Below are positions 8,928-17,779 of a stretch of 64,000 nucleotides of DNA, piece by piece. The translations under genes were made by a program, and so were the position numbers. Numbering within the stretch: the stretch's first letter is position 1; every line of letters begins with the position of its first letter. Source of the stretch: Cognatitamlana sp035818475 (lineage in GTDB: Bacteria > Bacteroidota > Bacteroidia > Flavobacteriales > Flavobacteriaceae); the NCBI RefSeq assembly GCF_035818475.1, contig NZ_JAYMGV010000001.1, positions 2,604,001 through 2,668,000 of the forward strand. The letters are read 5' to 3'. The notes beneath the pieces are model-generated. The model was not told where the DNA came from, searched no databases, and saw nothing but the letters and a program-made list of their open reading frames with translations.

Positions 8928-9386
8928 ATGGGAAAAACTTTAAAATATGGCAATTTAAAGGAAGCTGAAGACTTTTCAACAAATGATTTATATGAGTTTA
9001 TAAGTAGTCAAGAACATTATTTTGAACCTAATCTAAGTTATAAGGTTAACTTAAGGGATTATGCAGAAAAATTATCTAATTTGGCTACAGTTAATATTTG
9101 TTTTTATGAAAGTAAAATAGTTGGGGTTTGTGCGTTTTATTGTACTCCTGATATTTATGATTATGGATTTTTGAGTTTTTTATCTGTTGAATCCACTTAT
9201 AGAAACAGAGGTATTGCAAAGAAAATGGTACAAGATATGATAGAACATTGTAGACATTTTGGTATGAAAACCTTAAAGTCCTCTACCTGGAAGAGTAGCA
9301 AGGCTATGAGGATGTATATGAATTTAGGTTTTAAGGCCACTTATAGTTTAAAAGATGAAAGTGTTCTTTTAGATTTAGAACTATAA
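8928..9386 (+). CDS. GNAT N-acetyltransferase (probable sugar N-acyltransferase)
   Basis: This 152-residue GNAT protein carries motif A as SVESTYRNRGIAKKMVQDMI and a motif B region MRMYMNLGFKATY. Its start is one base after the DegT stop, so translation is probably coupled. From that position it may acetylate the amino group introduced by the aminotransferase, as in UDP-4-amino-sugar pathways, but GNATs act on many substrates and this is inference. It has no signal peptide or membrane segment. Confidence 0.82.
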   Translation: MGKTLKYGNLKEAEDFSTNDLYEFISSQEHYFEPNLSYKVNLRDYAEKLSNLATVNICFYESKIVGVCAFYCTPDIYDYGFLSFLSVESTYRNRGIAKKMVQDMIEHCRHFGMKTLKSSTWKSSKAMRMYMNLGFKATYSLKDESVLLDLEL

Positions 9387-9437
9387 TGCTATCTGAACTA
9401 ATTATAGAGTTTCCATAAAATTATATAATCTTACTTC

Positions 9438-10415
9438 ATGAATATACTTTTAACCAGTGCAGGCAGAAGATCCTATTTAGTAGAATATTTTAAAGAAGCA
9501 GTACAAGGGAAAGGATATGTTATTGCAGCGAATAGTATTGCAGATACCCCGGCAATGCGTGCAGCAGATAAATCGTTTGTGTTGCCTTTTGTTTATGAAG
9601 AAAATTATTTAGATGCCTTGTTAGACATTTGTAAGAAAGAAAGAGTAGATTTTTTATTTTCCTTACATGATTTAGAAGGGCCAATTTTATCTCAGAATAA
9701 ATTAAAAATTGAAGCCTTAAATGTAAACGTCGTAGTTCCTAATCCTGAGATTATAAATTTATGTTTAGATAAATTTAGTACCTATAAGTTTTTAGTAAAA
9801 CATAATATTAATACGCCAAAAACCTGGTTGAAACCAAGTGATATAAAAACTAAGCACTTCCCTTTAATAGTTAAACCAAGGTTTGGATTTGGATCAATAA
9901 ACCATTTATTTGTTAATGGTAGGACAGAATTAAACTTTGCTTTTCAGTATTTAGAGTCTAGAAAAAACCATAAGTTGCTTGATTATTTAGGAGTTAATGA
10001 AGAAGAGTCTGCTACAATAATTCAAGAGGTTATAGATAGTGATGAATATGGGATAGAAATTTTAAATGATTATCAAGGCAATTATGTAGCTCAATTTCAA
10101 AAAATGAAATTGGGGATGCGTGCAGGGGAAACTGACAGTGCAAAAATAATTAAGAATGTTTTACTATCAGAGTTAGGCGTTTTAATATCAAAAACAGTAA
10201 AGCATATAGGGATGTTAGATTGTGATGTTTTTTTTAAAAACAAAGTTCCTTATGTTTTAGAAATGAACCCTAGATTTGGGGGGCAATATCCTTTTAGTCA
10301 TATGGCAGGGGCTAATGTACCAGAGGTGTTAATTTCCAATTTTAAAAAACAAGTTAGGTTTCCAGAAGTAGACACTATTTTTGTAAAAGATATAACTATA
10401 GTAAAATATGAATAA
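9438..10415 (+). CDS. ATP-grasp ligase, CarB-like
   Basis: This 325-residue protein has the domain order of an ATP-grasp enzyme. A Rossmann-like pre-ATP domain (MNILLTSAGRRSYLVEYF) is followed by an ATP-grasp core with PLIVKPRFGFGSINHLFV (ATP lysine and glycine-rich loop), TIIQEVIDSDEYGIEIL and the Mg-binding VLEMNPRFGGQYPFSHMAG. Such proteins join a carboxylate to an amine or make carbamoyl compounds. It resembles short CarB-like proteins found in surface-glycan loci. Its last codons overlap the next glycosyltransferase by 8 bases, so it belongs to that operon. It may attach an amino acid or acyl group to the amino sugar; no substrate is proven. Confidence 0.82.
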   Translation: MNILLTSAGRRSYLVEYFKEAVQGKGYVIAANSIADTPAMRAADKSFVLPFVYEENYLDALLDICKKERVDFLFSLHDLEGPILSQNKLKIEALNVNVVVPNPEIINLCLDKFSTYKFLVKHNINTPKTWLKPSDIKTKHFPLIVKPRFGFGSINHLFVNGRTELNFAFQYLESRKNHKLLDYLGVNEEESATIIQEVIDSDEYGIEILNDYQGNYVAQFQKMKLGMRAGETDSAKIIKNVLLSELGVLISKTVKHIGMLDCDVFFKNKVPYVLEMNPRFGGQYPFSHMAGANVPEVLISNFKKQVRFPEVDTIFVKDITIVKYE

Positions 10416-11331
10416 TGTAGTCTTGAGTATTTGTTGCACCTCCTACAACCATGAACATTATATAAAGAAAGCGCTTGATAGTTTTTTAATGCAAAAAACT
10501 ACGTTTCCTATTGAAATTTTGATACATGATGATGCTTCCACTGATAGATCTGTTGAAATTATTCAGGATTATGCTAAAAAAGATAGTAGAATAAAAACAA
10601 TACTTCAAACAGAGAACCAGTATTCACAAAATAAAAAACCTTTTGGGAATTTTTTGTTTCCTATGGCTCAAGGAAAATATATAGCCGTTTGTGATGGTGA
10701 CGATTATTGGATAGACCCTCTTAAACTTCAAAAGCAAGTTGATTTTTTAGAATCTAACAGAGATTATGTAGTAGCTTGGACAAATTATAAGATGTTTAAT
10801 GGAATAGATTTTTCTGAAAATTATTTTGGTTTTAAAAACCCATATAGAATAATTGATTTTGACACCATTTTTACACCCTATTGTACCCATACGTCAACAA
10901 TTGTATTTAAGAGGTCAGCCCTAAACTTAAATAAAATTTCAAATTTTAAACACTACAAGGATAATACCTTGTATGCTTTAATTTTAGAAAGCGGAAAGGG
11001 TGTCTTTATGGATTTTGTTGGTGCTGTATATAGAATAAATGAAGGCGGTGTATATGCTTTAAAATCTGATTATTTTAAAAATCATTCTTCATATTTAAAT
11101 ATAAAGGAAATCATAGAGCTTATTCCTGGGGCCAATACAAAAAATATGAGAAAGGTACGTAGATCTTTAGGAAATGCCACTGCCTTTGAAGTACTAAAAT
11201 TAAAACAAAACGGGGAACCGGTCACTGATGCTCAGATTGACTTCATGAATGATTACTTTAAAAATGCCGATTTAAGAACACAACTAAAATACCTGAAAAG
11301 AAGGTGTTTAAAAAAGGCACCTCAGAAATAA
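10408..11331 (+). CDS. Glycosyltransferase family 2
   Basis: This is a 307-residue GT-A enzyme. The nucleotide-sugar-binding fold opens with VLSICCTSYNHEHYIKKALDS, continues with EILIHDDASTDRS, and has the metal-binding DGDDYW near residue 95. The middle part (TPYCTHTSTIVFKRSAL) is shared with flavobacterial GT2 proteins of surface-glycan clusters. It overlaps the ATP-grasp gene upstream by 8 bases and converges with the next gene, whose end overlaps it by 24 bases. Donor and acceptor are unknown. Confidence 0.88.
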   Translation: MNNVVLSICCTSYNHEHYIKKALDSFLMQKTTFPIEILIHDDASTDRSVEIIQDYAKKDSRIKTILQTENQYSQNKKPFGNFLFPMAQGKYIAVCDGDDYWIDPLKLQKQVDFLESNRDYVVAWTNYKMFNGIDFSENYFGFKNPYRIIDFDTIFTPYCTHTSTIVFKRSALNLNKISNFKHYKDNTLYALILESGKGVFMDFVGAVYRINEGGVYALKSDYFKNHSSYLNIKEIIELIPGANTKNMRKVRRSLGNATAFEVLKLKQNGEPVTDAQIDFMNDYFKNADLRTQLKYLKRRCLKKAPQK

Positions 11332-12303
11332 AACCAGTTTATCTAAAGCAGGAATATATTTAAAGTAACCGGAGTCTTTTTTTAGATATCTTAAAAATGC
11401 TAAATCAGGATGGCTTGAGTTTCTTATGGTTCTGATAATAGTCCTGTTTATATGGGCTTCAAATAGGTCCTGATTGTAGTATTTTGTTTTTAAATTTTTT
11501 GACTTTAATGCTTTTGATGCTTCAATGGTAGATTTAATAATTGTTGTATTTAGTTTTCGTCTAAGCGATACTGAGTTTAAATAAAAATCAATATGAGGGT
11601 CTTTTTCCGATATTCCCAAATGTGTTAATTGTCTTTTTTTAATGAGGACTTCGGCCTTTTTTAGATTTTTTGCTTTGGTTTGGCTAATGTTATTGGGATG
11701 CCACCTGTATCTTAATAATGATTCGGGAATATTGTAAAATTGAGTAATTCCAATCAATTGGCTCCACAGGCCATAATCTTCAGCAGGAACAAATTGGTCT
11801 TCAAAGACTAAGTATCCTAAAATGTCTTTTTTGAGCATTACTGTAGAATTACCAATACCGCAACTTGTTAAAAACTGGACCTTTAAAGCATCATGGTTTA
11901 TACTGTGTTTTATGATCTTCTCTTTTTTATCACCAAAAATAGTAAACCAGGTTCCGCACAGTCCTATTTCAGGGTTTTGCTCTAACACATTGATCTGCTT
12001 TTCAAAACGGGTAGGCAAGGCTATATCGTCGGCATCCTGAAGAGCCACATATTTGGTGGTTGCAAGCTTTATACCCTCATTGCGTAAATGTGCAGGTCCG
12101 TGATTTGTTGTTTTATGAATGACTTCAACCCGCTTGTCTTTTTTTAGGTAATTATTTAAAATGTCGAGGGTGCTATCATTAGAGTTGTCATTTAAAACTA
12201 GGAGCTTAAAATCTGCAAAGCTTTGATTCAAAATACTGTCTATAGATTCGGCTAAATATTTTTCGCCATTGTAAACAGGCATTATAACAGTAATTAATGA
12301 CAT
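11308..12303 (-). CDS. Glycosyltransferase family 2
   Basis: This is a 331-residue GT2 protein on the opposite strand from its neighbours. It shows the GT-A start LITVIMPVYNGEKYLAESID, the DNSNDSTLDIL loop and the DAD motif in VALQDADDIALPTRFEKQ. An acceptor-side segment NSTVMLKKDIL and PAEDYGLWSQL with the catalytic Asp follow. Its 3' end overlaps the convergent GT2 gene by 24 bases. Its start faces the next rightward gene across a 75-base divergent region. The product is a cytoplasmic or peripheral enzyme of glycan assembly; specificity is unknown. Confidence 0.88.
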   Translation of the reverse strand: MSLITVIMPVYNGEKYLAESIDSILNQSFADFKLLVLNDNSNDSTLDILNNYLKKDKRVEVIHKTTNHGPAHLRNEGIKLATTKYVALQDADDIALPTRFEKQINVLEQNPEIGLCGTWFTIFGDKKEKIIKHSINHDALKVQFLTSCGIGNSTVMLKKDILGYLVFEDQFVPAEDYGLWSQLIGITQFYNIPESLLRYRWHPNNISQTKAKNLKKAEVLIKKRQLTHLGISEKDPHIDFYLNSVSLRRKLNTTIIKSTIEASKALKSKNLKTKYYNQDLFEAHINRTIIRTIRNSSHPDLAFLRYLKKDSGYFKYIPALDKLVLFLRCLF

Positions 12304-12351
12304 AATTTAGTTTTAATTCTGGCAAAAGTAAGTATTTATTTAGCTTAACCT

Positions 12352-12359
12352 TATATTTG
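12352..12359 (+). promoter_or_regulatory. -7 promoter box
   Basis: TATATTTG is a full match to TAnnTTTG and lies 19 bases before the ATG at 12379, in the short divergent intergenic region. There is no clear -33 TTG. It supports an independent rightward transcription unit beginning at the next gene. Confidence 0.5.
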
Positions 12360-12378
12360 TAAACCTATAATTTCTACC

Positions 12379-13290
12379 ATGAAAAAAATTCACATTGGTT
12401 TTTTATTATCATATGATTATGAGAAATTAAAAACTTCTATACCTCCGGTATATAAAGAAGCTGACGCCATTTTTATAGCTATGGATGAGCAACAACTTAC
12501 TTGGTCCGGAAACAGGTTTGAAATTGATCCTGACTTTTTTGACTGGTTAGAAGCTTTTGATACAGATAAAAAAATTAGCATTTATAAAGATAACTTTTAT
12601 ATACCGGAATTGTCTGCCATACAAAATGACACCAGAGAACGTCATTTGTTATCAAAAAAAATGGGTATTGGTAATTGGCTGGTTCAAATAGATTCTGATG
12701 AGATTTTTATTGATTTTTCAAGCTTTATTTCTTCTTTAAGAAAGTATGATCATTATCTTGATTCTCCTGAGAAAAAGCCTATACAGTTTGCCGGTTTTTT
12801 AATTAATATTTATAAATATGTAAATGACGGCCTGTTATATATAGATAAACCGGCACCTACCAAGGTACTTTTGGCTACTAACTATCCCAATTATAAAGTG
12901 GCAAGAAAGACTAAGGAGAGAATCGTTTATATTAATAATATTTTACTTCATGAATGTCTGTCCAGAACTGAAGAAGAATTAAGATTTAAACTTAATAATT
13001 GGGGACATAATGTAGATGTAAATGAAGGCTTTTTTGAAAAATGGAAAATGGCAAACCAACATAATTATACTACTCTTAAAGATTTGTTTTATATGGAACC
13101 AGAAAAATGGAAAAAACTGGGTTTTTTTAAATCAAGAGATCTGGAAGAAATCAAAGAGTTAATAGCAAAAAAAAATAATTTAAATTTATCGACAATCTAT
13201 TTATTCCGTAAAAATTTTGGCCAATGGTTTAAGCATTTCAAATTGGTAAAAGGGAAGCGGTCACATGGTTTTGAAAGTTATTTTAATTAA
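12379..13290 (+). CDS. Putative glycosyltransferase (GT-A-like)
   Basis: This is a 303-residue protein that I do not place in a named family with certainty. It starts IHIGFLLSYDYEKLKTSIP and has IGNWLVQIDSDEIFIDF near residue 105, where D-x-D-E looks like the metal/nucleotide-sugar site of GT-A glycosyltransferases. Conserved-looking basic and aromatic segments follow (NYPNYKVARKTKERIVY, LLHECLSRTEEELRFKL, NNWGHN). The C-terminal 70 residues are Lys- and Trp-rich. Position between glycosyltransferases and an FkbM methyltransferase supports a glycan-assembly role. It has its own good -7 box. Confidence 0.62.
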   Translation: MKKIHIGFLLSYDYEKLKTSIPPVYKEADAIFIAMDEQQLTWSGNRFEIDPDFFDWLEAFDTDKKISIYKDNFYIPELSAIQNDTRERHLLSKKMGIGNWLVQIDSDEIFIDFSSFISSLRKYDHYLDSPEKKPIQFAGFLINIYKYVNDGLLYIDKPAPTKVLLATNYPNYKVARKTKERIVYINNILLHECLSRTEEELRFKLNNWGHNVDVNEGFFEKWKMANQHNYTTLKDLFYMEPEKWKKLGFFKSRDLEEIKELIAKKNNLNLSTIYLFRKNFGQWFKHFKLVKGKRSHGFESYFN

Positions 13291-13331
13291 ATTTCCAAGA
13301 TAATAGTTTACTTGTATAAAAATATATATGA

Positions 13332-14264
13332 ATGAAATTAACTAATAAAGTTTTAATTACTTTATCTAGAACAACAAGAAAGTTACCTTACCATCGTAGA
13401 CTAAACCAAATATATAAACATTTTAATAGACTACTGTTGGCCTTAGGGGCAGAACCTGTTGTTGAAGCCAAAATGCAAGATGGTACAACTCTCCTTGTTG
13501 ATTTGAGCACTAAGACAGAGAGAATATCTTTCTATACGGGTAAATATGACCCTGAATTAATAGCTATAGTTCAATCACTCTATAACCCCGATACCTGTTT
13601 TTTAGATGTTGGTGCTAATATTGGGTTTTATTCGGTTTCTATGGGTAATTTTATTAGATCAAAAAAGGGATCAGGTAAAGTTGTGGCTTTTGAACCCTTT
13701 GAAGGGAACTATTTGAGATTTTTTAATAATTTAAAGATTAATGAACTTTTAGGAATTTGTGATGCCAATAAGTTTGGACTCTCTAATAAATGTGAGGATA
13801 CTGAGATTACCTTACGAGAAGACTTTAAACATGGTTCCAGCACCGGAAACGCAGCTATTCGCACTAGCGAAGCTATGGATAAGGGTTTTAAAGTATCCCC
13901 AATAAAACTAAGAATATTGGATAATGTTTGGCAGGAAAAATATAGTGATTATAATAAAATTGATATTATAAAAATGGATATTGAAGGGCATGAAGATTTT
14001 TGCCTTGCCGGAGGAAAAGAAACCATAAAAGAAAATAGACCTATCATACTCATGGAGGTTAATAAACCGTATTATAACGCCAGGCAGGTTAAGTTGGATG
14101 AATTGTTTTTTCCTCTTATTCCTGAGAATTATAATATTTATGGAAGAAATGGTACAAGCTGGCGCCTTATTAAATCTTTAGAGGATTGTAAGACCATTGA
14201 TAATGTATTTTTGGTTCCTGTTGAAAGACTAGGTTTAAAGGGGTATGAGGTTTTTGAAAATTAA
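13332..14264 (+). CDS. FkbM family SAM-dependent methyltransferase
   Basis: This 310-residue methyltransferase has the FkbM-type class I fold. SAM motif I is CFLDVGANIGFYSVSMG near residue 95, followed by VVAFEPFEGNYLRF with the acidic ribose-binding residue, and the family hallmark IIKMDIEGHEDFCLAGG near residue 215. FkbM proteins O-methylate sugars or polyketide hydroxyls; in this cluster it most likely methylates a glycan residue. The gene is 41 bases downstream of the putative GT and 15 bases upstream of the next GT2 gene, all rightward, so it is in the same unit. Confidence 0.9.
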   Translation: MKLTNKVLITLSRTTRKLPYHRRLNQIYKHFNRLLLALGAEPVVEAKMQDGTTLLVDLSTKTERISFYTGKYDPELIAIVQSLYNPDTCFLDVGANIGFYSVSMGNFIRSKKGSGKVVAFEPFEGNYLRFFNNLKINELLGICDANKFGLSNKCEDTEITLREDFKHGSSTGNAAIRTSEAMDKGFKVSPIKLRILDNVWQEKYSDYNKIDIIKMDIEGHEDFCLAGGKETIKENRPIILMEVNKPYYNARQVKLDELFFPLIPENYNIYGRNGTSWRLIKSLEDCKTIDNVFLVPVERLGLKGYEVFEN

Positions 14265-14279
14265 ATAGTAATCATTTAA

Positions 14280-15089
14280 ATGAACAAACCAATTAGCTCA
14301 ACATTAATTATATCTACCTATAATTGGCATGAAGCACTGGAGCTGGTTTTAATGAGTGTAAAAAATCAAGAAGAGTATCCAGCTGAGGTTATTATTGCCG
14401 ATGATGGTTCAACTATTAAAACTCAGGAAACTGTAGCACGGTTTCAAGATAAGTTTCCGGTTCCGTTGGTACATGTTTGGCATAAAGATGATGGGTTTAC
14501 AAAGGCAATTATTTTAAATAAAGCTATTGCCAAAGCCAAAGGAGATTATATTATCCAGGCCGACGGCGATTGCATTTTGCATCCTGCTTTTGTAAAGGAT
14601 CATTTGAACTTTGCAGAAGAAAATACGTATTTATACGGAAGCCGTGTAAATATTCAAGAGAACCATTTGGAAAAGCTGTTTGGCAAAAAGCAGGTACGGT
14701 TTTCAGCATTTTCTCAAGGGATTAAAAAAAGAACCCGTGCATTGTATATCCCGTTTTTGGGTAATTTTTATAAAAAGAAAAACGCTTTTTCAAAAAAGTA
14801 TAGAGGCTGCAATACCTCATATTTTAAAAAGGATTTTATAGCAGTAAATGGTTATAATGAGGAGTTTAAAGGATGGGGTAGAGAAGACTCTGAACTGGCC
14901 CTACGTTTTCATAATTACGGAATTGCAAGTCGCAGATTAAGGTATGGAGGTATAGTTTATCACATATATCATAAAGAAAAGCCCAAAGATGGCCTACATA
15001 AGAATAATAAAATAGAGCAAACCACCATAGATAAAAAAGTGGTTTGGTGTAAAAACGGAATTGATAAATATTTAAGTGAAAAGTCATAA
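14280..15089 (+). CDS. Glycosyltransferase family 2 with galactosyltransferase-type C-domain
   Basis: This 269-residue GT-A enzyme begins STLIISTYNWHEALELVL and has IIADDGSTIKTQE and the metal-binding IQADGDCILHPAFV. The C-terminal FKGWGREDSELALRFHNYG motif is typical of the galactosyltransferase/chondroitin-polymerase-like GT27/GT2 group, where the E-D pair is catalytic. Its stop overlaps the kinase-like gene that follows by 14 bases, so the two are translationally coupled. Linkage and sugar are unknown. Confidence 0.88.
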   Translation: MNKPISSTLIISTYNWHEALELVLMSVKNQEEYPAEVIIADDGSTIKTQETVARFQDKFPVPLVHVWHKDDGFTKAIILNKAIAKAKGDYIIQADGDCILHPAFVKDHLNFAEENTYLYGSRVNIQENHLEKLFGKKQVRFSAFSQGIKKRTRALYIPFLGNFYKKKNAFSKKYRGCNTSYFKKDFIAVNGYNEEFKGWGREDSELALRFHNYGIASRRLRYGGIVYHIYHKEKPKDGLHKNNKIEQTTIDKKVVWCKNGIDKYLSEKS

Positions 15090-15846
15090 AACCATACATA
15101 AGGATTTTTTTAAGCATAGCACATTTTTTGATGATATCATCAAAAATTTTGATGTTAAAGGAGAAGATTTTGGGAATCAGGATAGAAATTCCTTAAAATT
15201 ATTTCAATTAAAGAATGTTACGGTTAATGTAAAGTCTTTTCGGGTGCCAAATTTTATAAATCAAATAGCTTATAGGTTTTTTAGGAAGAGTAAGGCTCAA
15301 CGCTCTTACGAATATGCAAACCGGTTAAAGGATTTAAATATTGGTACGCCACAACCCATGGGATATTACGAGTTTAAAACACCTTTTTTGTTTAAAAAAA
15401 GCTATTATATTAGTGAGCAGTTACATTGTGAATTAACCTATAGAGAACTAACTACAGACTTTGAAATCCCAAATTACGAAGCTATTCTCAGGGCATTTAC
15501 AAGGTTTACTTATCAATTGCATGAACATGGCGTGCATTTTTTGGATCATTCTCCTGGTAATACCTTAATTCAACTCAATAATGGAGATTATAAGTTTTAT
15601 TTGGTAGATTTAAACCGTATGGAGTTTAAGCCGTTAGACTTTAATACGCGGATCAAAAACTTTGCACGGTTAACTACCCATAAATCCATGGTAGAAGTGA
15701 TGAGTGATGAATATGCTAAATGTTATGGAGAAGATTATAACAAGGTTTTTGATTTAATGTGGACTCAGACCCAGGCATTTCAGGAAAAATACCATAGGAA
15801 AAGAAGACTAAAAAAGCGATTGAAGTTCTGGAGGTCAACCCAATAG
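15076..15846 (+). CDS. Lipopolysaccharide kinase, Kdo/WaaP-like family
   Basis: This 256-residue protein has the small kinase fold of Kdo kinase/WaaP enzymes, which phosphorylate the inner core of lipopolysaccharide. LHEHGVHFLDHSPGNTLIQL is the catalytic loop (Asp, then Pro-Gly-Asn) and FYLVDLNRM the metal-binding Asp. LKNVTVNVKSFRVPN contains the candidate ATP lysine. Translation starts at a GTG that overlaps the upstream GT2 stop by 14 bases; no better ATG exists in the conserved region. The C-terminus is strongly basic. Its end overlaps the convergent WaaE-like gene by 12 bases. The presence of this gene points to core-oligosaccharide work in this cluster. Confidence 0.82.
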   Translation: MKSHKTIHKDFFKHSTFFDDIIKNFDVKGEDFGNQDRNSLKLFQLKNVTVNVKSFRVPNFINQIAYRFFRKSKAQRSYEYANRLKDLNIGTPQPMGYYEFKTPFLFKKSYYISEQLHCELTYRELTTDFEIPNYEAILRAFTRFTYQLHEHGVHFLDHSPGNTLIQLNNGDYKFYLVDLNRMEFKPLDFNTRIKNFARLTTHKSMVEVMSDEYAKCYGEDYNKVFDLMWTQTQAFQEKYHRKRRLKKRLKFWRSTQ

Positions 15847-16596
15847 TTTTTTAAGCTCTTTATACCTGAAGTAAACTCCATAAGCACTTAAATAACATAT
15901 ACTAAACCCTTCTTTGCCATCTAAAAATCCAAGCCTTAAAAAGTAGTTTACCATGAATTTGTAGAACGGCCTAAAACAAAAATGGAAAATATTTGGCTTT
16001 ACACCTTTTTTTGAAAGCTCAAGAGCCTTAAGTGATGCATAGTGTTCCATTTTACGTTTATAATGTTCAGCACTATCAAAACAATAATGTATCATATTAT
16101 GTTTTAAGAGTTTGCTGTCCCCAGATATTTTAGGCATTTCGTGGACTATTTTGTCTTCAATATATTTAACACAATCTTTTTTAAATAGCCTATAGGTTGT
16201 ATCCGTTTGAAAACCACTAAACCGGATTCTTTTTTTATTAAAGAAAAAGAGCCGTTTAACCATAAACGCAGCAATATTTTTTGGATTCTCAATTTCAGAG
16301 ATGATTTCGTTTTTTAACTCAGGTGTAAGGCGTTCATCAGCATCAATAAATAAAACCCAATTAAAGCTAGCTTGTTCCAGTGCAAAATTCCTTTGGTCGG
16401 CAAAATTTTTAAACTCACGGCAAATGGTTTTTACATGCTCTAACTTTGATAATTTTTCAAGAGTTCCATCTGTGCTAAAGGAATCTATAACAATGATCTC
16501 ATCAGCAAAACTTACATTATCAATCACTTCTTCAATATGATTGACTTCATTATAAGTAATCATTAAAGCCGATATTTTTTTGGATTGTGCCAACAA
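15835..16596 (-). CDS. Glycosyltransferase family 2, WaaE/KdtX-like
   Basis: This 253-residue GT2 enzyme closely fits the WaaE/KdtX group of lipopolysaccharide-core glucosyltransferases. The opening ISALMITYNEVNHIEEVI is followed by EIIVIDSFSTDGTLEKL and a metal-binding FIDADERLTPEL. FADQRNFALEQA is a group-typical segment, and HEMPKISGD follows. A C-terminal hydrophobic stretch (FMVNYFLRLGFLDG) may touch the membrane. It lies 20 bases downstream of glf on the same strand, so both are probably transcribed together. It converges with and overlaps the Kdo-kinase-like gene by 12 bases. Confidence 0.88.
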   Translation of the reverse strand: MLAQSKKISALMITYNEVNHIEEVIDNVSFADEIIVIDSFSTDGTLEKLSKLEHVKTICREFKNFADQRNFALEQASFNWVLFIDADERLTPELKNEIISEIENPKNIAAFMVKRLFFFNKKRIRFSGFQTDTTYRLFKKDCVKYIEDKIVHEMPKISGDSKLLKHNMIHYCFDSAEHYKRKMEHYASLKALELSKKGVKPNIFHFCFRPFYKFMVNYFLRLGFLDGKEGFSICYLSAYGVYFRYKELKKLLG

Positions 16597-16616
16597 CGTT
16601 ATATAGTCAGATAAGT

Positions 16617-17720
16617 TTAATTAAGTTCTTTTTTTACTTTTTGGAGCGCAGAAGCTATTATTTGATGCATATCGTAATATTTATATTCTGCTAACCTGCC
16701 TCCAAAGATAACATTAGACTCTTGTTGCGCCATAATTTTATATTGCTGATATTTTTCCTGATTTTTTGAATTGTTAATAGGATAGTAGGCTTCTTTTTTA
16801 GTTGTCCATTGTTCCGGAAATTCTTTGGTGATAACCGTATGTGCCTGTTTGCCAAATTCAAAGTGTTTATGTTCTATAATTCTGGTATATGGGACTTCAG
16901 CATCATTGTAATTTACTACGGCATTACCTTGATAGTTCTCCTTTTCAAGCCTTGTGTTTTCAAAGCGTAGAGATCTGTATTCTAAATTTCCAAACTTATA
17001 ATTATAAAACTCATCAATCTTACCAGTAAATACTATTTTATCAGCTTGTTGACTGAAAGCATTTTTGTTTTCAAAAAAATCAACGTTGGTTTTTACTTCA
17101 ATACCTTCAAGTAAACCATCTATAATTTTGTTGTATCCGCCAATAGGAATGCCTTGATATTTATCATTAAAATAATTGTTGTTAAAAGTATAACGTACAG
17201 GTAGTCTTTTTATAATAAAAGCCGGAAGTTCAGTAGCTTTTTTGCCCCATTGTTTTTCTGTATATTCTTTAATTAGGGTCTCATAAACGTCCTTTCCAAT
17301 TAAAGATAAGGCTTGCTCTTCCAGATTTTTCGGATCTTCACAACCGTATGTTTTTATCTGACGTTCTATAATAGACTTTGCTTCTTCAGGGGTTTTTGTT
17401 CCCCATAACTGGTAAAATGTATTCATATTGAACGGGAGGTTGTACAATTTACCTTTTGATATGGAGACGGGAGAGTTTATATAGTTGTTAAATTCCGCAA
17501 ATTGATTAACATAATCCCAAATATGTTTATCGTTAGTATGAAATATATGAGCACCGTATTTATGTATGTTAATACCGTCAACATTTTCACAATATACATT
17601 GCCTCCTAAATGAGGGCGTTTGTCAATAACCAAACATTTTTTTCCTTTTTTTGTGGCCTCATGCGCAAATACACATCCAAATAGTCCTGCTCCTACAACT
17701 AAATAATCATACTTTTGCAT
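16617..17720 (-). CDS. glf: UDP-galactopyranose mutase
   Basis: This FAD enzyme converts UDP-galactopyranose to UDP-galactofuranose. The 367-residue protein begins with the Rossmann FAD motif DYLVVGAGLFGCVFAHEA and the KRPHLGGNVY segment, then IHKYGAHIFHTNDKHIWDYV, the highly conserved mutase substrate region. The TEKQWGKKATELP segment and the late GGRLAEYKYYDMHQII stretch, which contains the Arg and Tyr-Asp residues of the active site, are also present. Length fits bacterial Glf. It faces, across 59 bases, a gene for a probable galactofuranosyltransferase, which supports galactofuranose as a real component of the surface glycan here. Confidence 0.95.
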   Translation of the reverse strand: MQKYDYLVVGAGLFGCVFAHEATKKGKKCLVIDKRPHLGGNVYCENVDGINIHKYGAHIFHTNDKHIWDYVNQFAEFNNYINSPVSISKGKLYNLPFNMNTFYQLWGTKTPEEAKSIIERQIKTYGCEDPKNLEEQALSLIGKDVYETLIKEYTEKQWGKKATELPAFIIKRLPVRYTFNNNYFNDKYQGIPIGGYNKIIDGLLEGIEVKTNVDFFENKNAFSQQADKIVFTGKIDEFYNYKFGNLEYRSLRFENTRLEKENYQGNAVVNYNDAEVPYTRIIEHKHFEFGKQAHTVITKEFPEQWTTKKEAYYPINNSKNQEKYQQYKIMAQQESNVIFGGRLAEYKYYDMHQIIASALQKVKKELN

Positions 17721-17779
17721 ACATTTATATTTTTAACAAAACTAGGATATAAATCTCCTAAAAAAAACTTTTCAGGCTA